From Symsagittifera roscoffensis (taxonomy: Eukaryota; Xenacoelomorpha; Acoela; Convolutidae), in NCBI RefSeq assembly GCF_963678635.1, contig NC_087062.1, positions 79,731,200 to 79,795,199 of the forward strand: DNA of 64,000 bases, in the 5' to 3' direction. How positions within the stretch are numbered: position 1 is the first letter of the stretch; each line of letters begins with the position of its first letter. The position numbers and the translations under genes were made by a program. Of the stretch, positions 11,703-19,900 are shown one piece after another. Below the pieces are notes generated by a model. The model was given only the letters and a program-made list of their open reading frames with translations. It was not told the DNA's origin and did no database searches.

Positions 11703-14540
11703 CTAAAACAATGTCCACTTGTTTCTGCACGTGATACAATCACAGAATAATTGCCACGTGCACGTTGTCATTTCTGAAAATCTCTCGTTTACAAATTTCC
11801 ACATCGTGTTTAAAATTCTCGTCTTGAGGCCGATTCGTTTATCAAAATGATTATATGGTTCTAATCGATTTACAATCCTACTGGTTCTGAAAACAAATTC
11901 GTTTCTCGCTTTTTCCGTTCTCACTTTTCGCATCTCAAAAATTTCTATATTTCTAGCCCGTGTGGTTCGCCTGTTTAACACTATTTCATTTCGTTCATTA
12001 GAATCAAGACTGGCAAGAAGTAAGATGTTATTTAGCTGGATGAACATGGGCAGGGGTAAAATGTTTAGCAAGCGTAGTTCGTTGATGTACACTCCCGTTT
12101 TATTTCCAGTGATCCACCGGATTGCTTTCTTTTGAAATCGCTCCAACTGCAATTGATCCCCCCTCGATATATGTGTACATGAGAGTCCGTATAATAACAC
12201 TGGGAGTATTAGTGACTTATACAGGCCTAACTTTACAAACGTATTTATCTTTGCTGATAGGTTTCTTCTCAGGAGGTACAGTACTTGGTTTGCCTTCTTT
12301 AATCTTGTTTCAATGTGTACCTTCCAACTTAAATCGCCCGACACAAAAATTCCCAGATCTTTCACAACCATCGATGTTCCAAGCACTACACCAAAAAGCA
12401 TAGAGTTGGCGTCTCCGCCCCTAAAACTTACTTTTGCACATTTATCTAGTGCTAATTCCATTTTGTTTTCAGTTACCCACTGCTGAATTTTGTCCAGATC
12501 TTCTTGAATTTCAATTGATGTTTTTTTGATGGAAAGTAGTTTAAGATCATCCGCAAAAATATATGGTTCAGAGAATTTGAGTACTTCAGGTAGGTCGTTA
12601 ATAAAAATGCAAAAGAGCAGTGGTCCTAAAAGTGATCCTTGGGGAACACCACTAGTGACTTCTAAAACTTTTGAGCTGATATTGTCTACTCGTACAAACT
12701 GTTTCCTGTTTTTCAAATAGTCATAGAGTACCTCTAACATGCAGCCTCCTATTCCTATAAGTGCAACTTTCTTGAGTAGATCAAAATGCGGAACTTTATC
12801 AAAGGCTTTTGCAAAGTCAGTGTAGACTGCTACAATTTCTGCGTTTGAGTCATTGTCAAGCGCTTCATATATTTCTTTCAGGAAGGAGAGCATGTTTGTC
12901 AAAACTGATCTACCTTTAGTAAAACCGTGTTGATGTTTCGTCAAATACCAGGCAAAGTAAGGGTACAGGTCTTTGTATATACATTTTTCAAGGACTTTGC
13001 TGTCAATATTTAATAGCGATACTGGTCGATAGTTGTTCACCAATTTTCGGTCACCTTTTTTGTGAACAGGAGTAACTGCAGCTGTTTTCCATGAATCAGG
13101 TATTTTTCGTAGGCGTTTTACGTTTCTCAAAATTTTGTTCATCGGTTTGCATATATTGCGGTTCGTTTTCTGAAAAAAGCTAGGTGGCAACCCATTTGGG
13201 CCGCGTGACTTTGTTACGTCCAGAGTTGATAAAATCTCACTTACTGTCTTTTTCGATATATCAAAATTCGTTAACAAGGGATTTCCAAATTGAATATCTC
13301 TAATACTAAAACTTTCTTTAGGATTAAAAACTGAATGAAAGAAGTCGTTTAGCATGTTGACTTGTTCGTTTGGATTTGTGCTTTCAACTTCATCTTTTAT
13401 GAGTAACTTAGGAAGACTTGTATGTTTATTCAAGTTCTTTAGGTGTTTAAAAATTACATTAGTGTTCCGTGTTCTAAACAATTCCTCTTGGTAGTTTTTC
13501 CTGTCCACTTCCGATGATTCAGTTACTAAATTTTCAAACAGTTTAACTTGTTGTCTTCTGTAGTTGGTCGGTTTGAGTATACATGATTGCCGTTTTGTTT
13601 GTAACTTTTTGATCAAATTTGAAGTGCTACTTGTTATCCAAGGTGGAAGTGATTGCCTATGTCTTGTTCTGAGAGGCACAAAACTCTTAATGATTTCATC
13701 CAAATATTGGGTGTACTCCTCATGCATTTTGTTAATGTTTGTGTGGCATACTGGTTCAAATGGGTTCTCGTTTATAAAATTGTTTATTCCTTCAAAATCG
13801 GCATTTCCAAAACTTCTAAAATTTTCCAAGTATGGTTTCGGCTCTGATACCGTGCATTCAATAGACAACATTATGGCATTGTGATCTGAGCAGTCATAAA
13901 TCTTGGAAACGTTAAAATCTTGTTCGGCACTTGTATAGCAATTCCGATAGAAGGCTACGTCTAGTATGTTCTTCACACATGTTGGGAAATCTATCGCCTG
14001 CCTAAAGAGTCCATTTTCAAAAATTTGCAGTATTTGGTTTTCTTCCTCGTCAGTACTGGTGAGGGTGTTCCAGTTTGTTTCTGGGAAATTTAAATCCCCA
14101 CATAAGAGAAACGGTTTGTTTTTAGGAATGGCTTTGATCAGTTGTTCAAATTCATGCACTTTGTATCTGTAATTACTGTTTTTTGGCGGATTGTAGAATG
14201 AGCCAATTATCATTTCAGTTTGATGAAGTTTTATACTACATAGCACACATGAATCAGGAATGTCATGTTTGGTGGATAAGTCCTCGGTAATTAGACTATT
14301 CTTGACAGCTATTAGGCTGCCTCCGTGACAGTTTTTACCACTCACAATAGCTCTATCAGATCTATAGATGTTATATTCACTTAGAAAAAGCTCTGATGAT
14401 TGAATATTCTCGTTAAGCCAAGTTTCGCTTAAGCATATGACATTAAAATTTCCAACTGCAATTGCATTTGCTAGCTTAGTTCTTCTCTCTATGTTGATTA
14501 GGCTTCTAGTATTTAGTTGCAGAATGTTGAGGAATCCTAG
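11703..14540 (-). CDS. LINE-A ORF2: AP endonuclease and reverse transcriptase
   Basis: The frame is open for 945 codons from the base after the ORF1 TGA to a stop at 11703. The N-terminus is a typical AP-endonuclease start (ILQLNTRSL), with CLSETWL, GGSLIAVKN, CGDLNFPETNW and SDHNAIML carrying the catalytic Glu, Asp/Asn and His residues. The RT follows with NYRPVSLL, QHGFTKGRS, DFAKAFDKVPH (motif A), SGVPQGSLLGP (motif B) and the catalytic FADD (motif C), then a thumb with LLYG and ERFQKKAIRWI. The open frame contains no in-frame ATG before the middle of the endonuclease: the apparent start near 14345 is GTG. Its protein therefore probably comes from readthrough or reinitiation after ORF1. 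It nicks target DNA and primes reverse transcription of the element RNA. No stops or frameshifts are seen. Confidence 0.93.
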   Translation of the reverse strand, partial: LGFLNILQLNTRSLINIERRTKLANAIAVGNFNVICLSETWLNENIQSSELFLSEYNIYRSDRAIVSGKNCHGGSLIAVKNSLITEDLSTKHDIPDSCVLCSIKLHQTEMIIGSFYNPPKNSNYRYKVHEFEQLIKAIPKNKPFLLCGDLNFPETNWNTLTSTDEEENQILQIFENGLFRQAIDFPTCVKNILDVAFYRNCYTSAEQDFNVSKIYDCSDHNAIMLSIECTVSEPKPYLENFRSFGNADFEGINNFINENPFEPVCHTNINKMHEEYTQYLDEIIKSFVPLRTRHRQSLPPWITSSTSNLIKKLQTKRQSCILKPTNYRRQQVKLFENLVTESSEVDRKNYQEELFRTRNTNVIFKHLKNLNKHTSLPKLLIKDEVESTNPNEQVNMLNDFFHSVFNPKESFSIRDIQFGNPLLTNFDISKKTVSEILSTLDVTKSRGPNGLPPSFFQKTNRNICKPMNKILRNVKRLRKIPDSWKTAAVTPVHKKGDRKLVNNYRPVSLLNIDSKVLEKCIYKDLYPYFAWYLTKHQHGFTKGRSVLTNMLSFLKEIYEALDNDSNAEIVAVYTDFAKAFDKVPHFDLLKKVALIGIGGCMLEVLYDYLKNRKQFVRVDNISSKVLEVTSGVPQGSLLGPLLFCIFINDLPEVLKFSEPYIFADDLKLLSIKKTSIEIQEDLDKIQQWVTENKMELALDKCAKVSFRGGDANSMLFGVVLGTSMVVKDLGIFVSGDLSWKVHIETRLKKANQVLYLLRRNLSAKINTFVKLGLYKSLILPVLLYGLSCTHISRGDQLQLERFQKKAIRWITGNKTGVYINELRLLNILPLPMFIQLNNILLLASLDSNERNEIVLNRRTTRARNIEIFEMRKVRTEKARNEFVFRTSRIVNRLEPYNHFDKRIGLKTRILNTMWKFVNERFSEMTTCTWQLFCDCITCRNKWTLF

Positions 14541-14543
14541 TCA
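14537..14543 (-). promoter_or_regulatory. TGA-CTA-G stop-codon readthrough context between ORF1 and ORF2
   Basis: On the coding strand the ORF1 stop reads CAT TGA CTA GGA, and the same reading frame continues straight into the endonuclease domain. UGA followed by CUAG is an established leaky-stop motif, known from several mammalian genes and viral replicases. That the two ORFs share a frame and that ORF2 has no usable ATG are seen directly; readthrough itself is inferred. Confidence 0.65.
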
Positions 14544-15437
14544 ATGCTGGGGTTCCTGAACTTCATTGTCAATAGTTACTTTCACACCATCATTGAACAA
14601 TTCTAGATTCCTTATTTTCAGCTTTTCGCGAGGAACGCCTTCATCTAGTAGTTGTCTTCGTTTCTTAAGGATTTCGTTCTCTTTAATTGCACTCTCTTTG
14701 GTCAATGCTGGTAGCAGGTAGACCTCTTTTTCGACCAATTGTTCTCGCTTTTCTCGGCTTTTTGCTAGTACTAGTCGTGCTTCATGTTCGCTAGGTACAG
14801 TTACCAGCAGTGTTCTTGGCTTCATTCGATTACGATCAAATTTTCCCAGTCGTTTTAGTTCTATTATTTTCGGCTTCACTCCAATTATGTCTAGTATTTC
14901 GTTTACTTCGTCATTTGTTGGGACAAGGTTTTCTCCTTTTGTTTTCTCAGGGTCCTCTTTGACCCCTTGTATCCTAAAACTTTGATTTATGTTGTGATCA
15001 GAGTTAGATCTGGCAGCATGTTGAGTGGTTTGAGCTTGATTTATCCGGGTGGTGGTTTCAGCAGCTACAACGGCACTATAAGTTTTTTCCACTTTATCGC
15101 ATGTCGTTTTCATTGCATTTCCAATTTTTTGATCTACTAAATCGGTAAGTCTTCTTTCCATGCTTTTAAGGCTTTCAGTTACATCAATGTTTGAGAGCTT
15201 CTCGTCTATGTTGGCCAGGGTTTTGCATCTTATAAAGTTGTCTCGTTCATTATTTTGCACACAAGTATTACAAAGCAACATGACATTCGGCCCTAGTTCT
15301 TTTATTCCATTTATGGCCACTAGAGACAACCCAACACAAGTTGGTTCCAAATGCATTTGAGCGTTGCATGCGACACAAGTGTATGTTTTCTCGTTGCTGG
15401 CAAAGCCTCTTTTACATGTTTTGCAGTTTTTGCCCAT
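14541..15437 (-). CDS. LINE-A ORF1: PHD-finger and coiled-coil protein
   Basis: A 298-residue protein starting at the ATG at 15437. Residues 5-59 form a C4HC3 PHD-type finger: Cys5, Cys8, Cys21, Cys24, His29, Cys34, Cys56, Cys59. The middle (about 70-130) is polar with likely coiled coil, and the C-terminal half (about 150-290) resembles the nucleic-acid-binding C-terminal domain common in LINE ORF1 proteins (FRIQGVKED, TLLVTVPSEHEARLVLAKSR). In related elements ORF1 products bind element RNA and form the RNP. It ends in the leaky-looking TGA described separately. An orphan host gene is unlikely because the order and frame match a LINE. Confidence 0.85.
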   Translation of the reverse strand: MGKNCKTCKRGFASNEKTYTCVACNAQMHLEPTCVGLSLVAINGIKELGPNVMLLCNTCVQNNERDNFIRCKTLANIDEKLSNIDVTESLKSMERRLTDLVDQKIGNAMKTTCDKVEKTYSAVVAAETTTRINQAQTTQHAARSNSDHNINQSFRIQGVKEDPEKTKGENLVPTNDEVNEILDIIGVKPKIIELKRLGKFDRNRMKPRTLLVTVPSEHEARLVLAKSREKREQLVEKEVYLLPALTKESAIKENEILKKRRQLLDEGVPREKLKIRNLELFNDGVKVTIDNEVQEPQH

Positions 15438-15471
15438 TTTTGCTTATACTATGGATAGAAAAACAGTTAAG

Positions 15472-15575
15472 CCTGGTGGTTCCCGAAAAGGGGAGGCCTG
15501 TGGCTCACTCAGGGGAAAAGAAGAAATAGACAAACCTGGTGGTTCCCGAAAAGGGGAGGCCTGCGGTTCACTATT
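15472..15575. repeat. two-unit 63-bp tandem repeat in the LINE-A leader
   Basis: The phrase CCTGGTGGTTCCCGAAAAGG begins at 15472 and again at 15535, followed each time by GGAGGCCTG and GG(C/T)TCACT. It separates the SGNH ORF from ORF1. On the element strand it reads as CAGGCCTCCCCTTTTCGGGAA. Tandem 5' repeats are common promoter parts of LINEs, so this may be an internal promoter or translation-control block; that role is inference. Confidence 0.8.
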
Positions 15576-15585
15576 TCTACTTACG

Positions 15586-16179
15586 TTAATAGGGGCACTG
15601 ACAGTTCTTGAAACGACACTCGTAATATACCAGATGTCCTTCTGTATTGCAGATGTTCGAATGTTTATCGTATAAGATTTTATTCTTGAGAATACTTTTA
15701 ATGCCCTTCAGACCTTCTTCACTGAGGTGCACTTCGTCAGTTTTCAAATGATATGAGCTGTGGATTTTTTCACTCACTCCTCTAAACTTCCAAGTTCCTT
15801 TTATCTTTCTTAGGAATTCGTTTATTTTTGCAGATCGAGCTCGGTTCTCACTACGATGAGGGATTCCGATGACGAAAACTTTTTTGGCTCGTTCACACAG
15901 CTCCTCGGCTAGCTTCGACAGTTCTTCAGCAATGTCGCCTGCAGGTATACTGGAGGGGTCTTTTCCGTTGAAGGCGTCGTTTCCGCCGATGAGCAGAGCG
16001 ATGATGTTGAATTTGTCTTTCTCGGGTAAGAAGTTTTGGACCGCACCAATTCGGGCCCCAGGTAGGGACAAGATATTGAAATTTGGAAAATCAAGATGGC
16101 GTGCTTGAGAATCCGCAATCAGGAGATTTTTTGAAGATGATGTCTTGAGCAAGTGATATCTTCTGTCGGACAATTTCAT
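15586..16179 (-). CDS. SGNH/GDSL-type esterase ORF of LINE-A
   Basis: A 197-residue ORF starting at ATG 16179. It carries the SGNH blocks: LLIADSQARHL (block I; the usual GDS reads ADS, Ser kept), a Gly in SLPGARIGAVQ (block II), GGNDAF (block III, Asn) and DEVHLSEEGL (block V, Asp and His). All four catalytic positions are thus present. Esterase domains of this kind are known in CR1-type LINE ORF1 proteins and in animal SGNH families. Position directly upstream of ORF1, same strand, with short spacing, argues that it belongs to LINE-A as a separate first ORF. An independent host gene adjacent to the LINE remains possible. Confidence 0.75.
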   Translation of the reverse strand: MKLSDRRYHLLKTSSSKNLLIADSQARHLDFPNFNILSLPGARIGAVQNFLPEKDKFNIIALLIGGNDAFNGKDPSSIPAGDIAEELSKLAEELCERAKKVFVIGIPHRSENRARSAKINEFLRKIKGTWKFRGVSEKIHSSYHLKTDEVHLSEEGLKGIKSILKNKILYDKHSNICNTEGHLVYYECRFKNCQCPY

Positions 16180-16211
16180 CGCGGGGCAACCATTGCTACC
16201 CCGGTAAACAT

Positions 16212-16575
16212 TTCAACTATCTGAAACTATTTAAAATAGGTTACAACCGTTATGAACCAAAAGCTACGAAAGACATGTTCGAATTGAATAATCGTGACAC
16301 AAGGACAAATGACAAGAAAGTGATAACGAACAAGGCCAACTTCGAATTGCGGAAAATTTTTTTGTACCATTATATCAGCTACAGATTGGAACATGTTGCC
16401 AGGAGAAGTAATTGACTCGAAGACATTGAACGCTTTCAAGAACAACCTGGACAAACATTGGAAGAAAAGTGGAATTAATAAATTTGGGACGAATTAATCG
16501 AAAAGGAGTTCATCGAGCTGATCGATAGAGGCGACAAAACGCCTAAAAGATCAGAAAAAGAACTGAACTGAACTC
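16212..16575 (+). mobile_element. LINE-D: 5'-truncated LINE 3' end
   Basis: The plus strand encodes, across two frames, the typical LINE ORF2 C-terminus: a hydrophobic motif ending in SYRLEHV and then LNAFKNNLDKHWKKSGI. A short pentameric tail (GAACT repeats near 16566-16579) follows. It is a fragment with frameshifts, lying tail-outward next to the 5' end of LINE-A. It resembles the fragment at 42.2-42.5 kb in the same motif (LDKHWK), so both come from one LINE subfamily. Confidence 0.7.
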
Positions 16576-16579
16576 ATCA

Positions 16580-16925
16580 TAATTCTTTAAAAAATCTGAT
16601 TGATATTGCAATTGATAAATTGGCCCAGTTTAATTTAACGTTTGCGTTAAATATCGTTATTTTGTTATATTTATTTGAATAAGGTTTTTTTTCACGTTCA
16701 ACTTTATATTAGAATCAACGGAGGTGCGAGTCATATTTTATATGCGAGTCATAAATAAATATTACTCGCCCCAGAGGTGCGAGTAATATTTTTTTTCTAC
16801 AAACTTCCGATTTTATTTCTGAGATTGTTACAATGCTTATCAAGTCCTCTTTGATAGTTCTTAGTGTCTTGCTGTTTTAGTCTTTTACTTGTTGTATTGC
16901 TAGTGGTGCGAAGCTCAGCTTCACC
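16580..16925. other. intergenic leader upstream of ARP6
   Basis: AT-rich spacer containing a small direct repeat GAGGTGCGAGT...ATATTTT near 16721 and 16774 and no ORF. The last 40 bp (16897-16937) match the hairpin-bearing dispersed repeat of the introns. Confidence 0.4.
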
Positions 16926-16937
16926 TCTGTGTTTCAG
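16926..16937 (+). promoter_or_regulatory. 3' splice acceptor upstream of ARP6 start codon
   Basis: CCTCTGTGTTTCAG ends 7 bp before the ATG at 16945, giving an extremely short leader if used. Interpretable as a spliced-leader acceptor or the end of a 5' UTR intron. The same bases are part of the hairpin repeat family, so the acceptor may have been supplied by a repeat copy. Confidence 0.5.
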
Positions 16938-16944
16938 TTGGCTC

Positions 16945-19900
16945 ATGGACCCAAGTAGAGTTCTTGCTCTTGACAACGGTGGTTGGCAATGTAAGATTGG
17001 TTACCTGTCTCAAAGCAGCCCAATTGTCGAATACAATAGTGTAATGAAAGCGAAAGCAGAAAGAGGCAAAAGTTTTGTTGCAAATGACATTGATAATTGC
17101 CGCGATATGTCTGGACTTTTCTATCAGCTTCCGATGCAAAAGGGATTTCTCGTGAATTGGGATACTCAGAGAACTGTTTGGGAACACCTTTTTAACAACA
17201 GCTTGAAAGTGAATTTCAGGTAGCGTTAATTTATTACCCTTGCGATAAGTAATGGTATGGCAATCGGGTACTAATTTTTTTACCCGTAAACAACTTTGTT
17301 CACAGGAGTCATTCCGGGATTCATTCACCTCTTGGTCCTGTTTGTTGCAAATAATGAGCATGTTATAATGCTAATGTCCAACCTTTTCGAAATGTACTTA
17401 TTTTTTGTTAGGCGTTATTTAATCAACTCGATTCGTTAATTTTAAATTTTTTTTTAGCTTAATAGGTTTCGGCTTATGTTATTTTGGCTTAGTGGCCTCA
17501 TATTGTGCCGTTTTTGGTGAGCAAAATGTTTTATGTGTGCGTTTTGAGGAAGAGAAGGACTTGAATTTTTTTATTCGTTCCAAATCGTTTTGGTTTTTTT
17601 TTCGTTTTGAAGGGCTTTTGCTGAAGATTTTTCGTCTTTGTTACCGCTTGGAAATTTTCGTTCCTGTGCTAGTTTTGCAGTCTTTTGTCTTGGCATACAT
17701 TTTCCTAGATCTAGGTGCATGTATAATATTTACACTTGCGATAGCAAGTGTCTTGTTATCGGGAATTTGACTTATTTTCACGTTAATTTGACTTATTTTC
17801 ACGTTAAACTTTTTGAGAGTAATGAACGTGGTTAAGACTCTTATATAGAAAAGTCTTGTATAGAAAAAAAAGTTTTGCAGATTTTTTTTGTATGTATTTT
17901 TAAGGAAAAACTCTAAAATGTGTTCACTCTCAATTTTGATTTTTCGCGGTTTGACTTTTGATTTCTTTGTAAGTTCAGTACATTTCTATTGTTAAAAGGA
18001 AGGCAAACTCCACTATCGAACAGCCAAATTGTAATGGTCATGAAAAACGTGATCAACTTCTAATTTTGAAAATGGAAATTAATTATCAGATTTCGCAGCG
18101 AAATAAAAGTTTTACCTATTGATCCGCTTTTCTCAAATTGAGTTAATTTTAGCAAAAAAGTGTCCATCTTAAATTGTTCGACAAATTGAAAGAGCTCTAA
18201 GGTCATCTAATTTTTCATTCGAAAGAGAACTTGAAGATTTTTTTGAAAAAAAAGTCGGTTTTTTTTCAGTTTCCTTGCGTTCATTACTCTTCCAACTGTC
18301 AGTTGGCTATGTTCTTACAAATCTTACATGCTTTTCTTACTTGGAATATTATTGAACCTTAACATCTACCAGGTTCGTTCCTACAGGTTCGGCCTAGAGG
18401 ATGCGTCATCGCCTTTGCACCCTTTGGTGAAAAATGATGTATCCGATATTTTGTGAGCTGTCACATCACGGATTTTTCTTGTGCTGTTAGCATTTATCTT
18501 ATACTTGCAAGTGTTGTTCATTGCCGCTTCAGATCGGACTTGAAACTTTTTGTTACAAAATCAGTTTTTTGTTCGACTCAAATGGTGTCTGCTCAAAGAT
18601 CGTGGGCTTAGTTTCAGCTTTGTACGGATTGTTCCGTTTCCAAATTTTTTTTATTTCACTTGCGAAAACAAGTCATTTGTAATCCTGAACTAAACTTTTT
18701 TCCCGTAAACATTTTTTTTCATTTGCACGTGAAAGTCACTGAACTAACTGCGTGTAATTCTACAAGGTGCAAGCTGATACTCTCAAAATCTTTAAAACTC
18801 AAATAAAATTACTTAGATCATTTTAGGCATTAATTAATTTTTCAAATATACTTGAAAAAAAGTTGATGTTTCGGTTTTGCGGTTTGCGTCCTAATTTCTG
18901 TCGGCTGATTTTCCATGTTTTCCAAAAGCATTTTACATTATGTACGTTTTTAAAGTAAATTTTTAACAATGTATGGTTTTTGTATTCGAACAGTTTTCAC
19001 TATAATTGAAAGTTGTTCTGTGGTGAACACTGATTTTGAATAATTGTGTTCATTTTTTTCAGTTAAGCGGGGTCTGCTTAGGGTATATTGGCTTTGTAAA
19101 CTTAAAATGCGTATACTCGAGGGAAATTTTTAATGCTTTTGCGTTATTCAAGTTTTGGGTCTTAAGAAATTTGAGTTTTAAAATTTAACAGCTCCAAATT
19201 TTTTTATGGAGCCTTAGTTGCCACTCGGTCATTGTTTCTGAATGCTTATAGGGGCTGCTTACCATTATCAACCAAGACCAAGGTAAGAAGTTTTTATAAG
19301 TGTTATTTTTCGACTTATTTCAAGTAATTTTTTCGGCCTAATTTTTCTAAAATCGATTTCTTTTATTCTTTTCAATATCGAGTAATGCAAAGTTTTGATT
19401 GTGTCATAAATGTTGCGAAGCTCCGCTTGCCTTTTGTGTTCAATTGTCTTGCTTGGCATCTGTGTTCAAAAGTATTGCTTGGCGTGTTTTGCTTATTTAA
19501 CTTAGTCGAGTCATACGAAAGTTAGGTAGATGTAGTTTTTTCAACTTTCTTTTTTCATTTTTAGTAGTATTGAACGTAGTGAAGACTCTTATATAGGTCT
19601 TGGTGACTTTTTTTTCCAGGAAAAAGTCTTAAAATGCTCTAATAACTACAGATATGCATTCATACATATTGATGCATTTATAAATGCACTTAGGTATATA
19701 TGCACTTTTTGAGTTCAATTGAAATTCGTCTGCTGAAAGTGGCGTAAATAGCACTCGCCAAATACAAACTTGGAACTTGCGCAAAAAAAACGTGAACGAT
19801 TTCTAGTTTCGAAAGTGGCATTTACTTTTTAGATTTCCAGGGGAATAAAAACTTTACCTGTTGATCCAGTTTTCTCAAGTTGGGTTAATGTTATCAAAAA

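Larger units (their letters stand above)
11633..16200 (-). mobile_element. LINE-A: apparently intact CR1/L2-type non-LTR retrotransposon with SGNH, PHD and EN-RT ORFs
   Basis: Reading on the minus strand from about 16200, the element has an SGNH-hydrolase ORF (16179-15586), two 63-bp repeats (15575-15472), a PHD-finger ORF1 (15437-14541), then the endonuclease-reverse transcriptase ORF2 (14540-11703) and a (CAA)n tract at 11656-11633 that probably is the 3' tail. All three frames are open except for the single TGA between ORF1 and ORF2. CR1-clade elements are known to carry PHD and esterase domains in ORF1; here the esterase is on a separate upstream frame. The exact 5' end is inferred. The lack of decay suggests recent insertion and possible activity. 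Confidence 0.85.
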
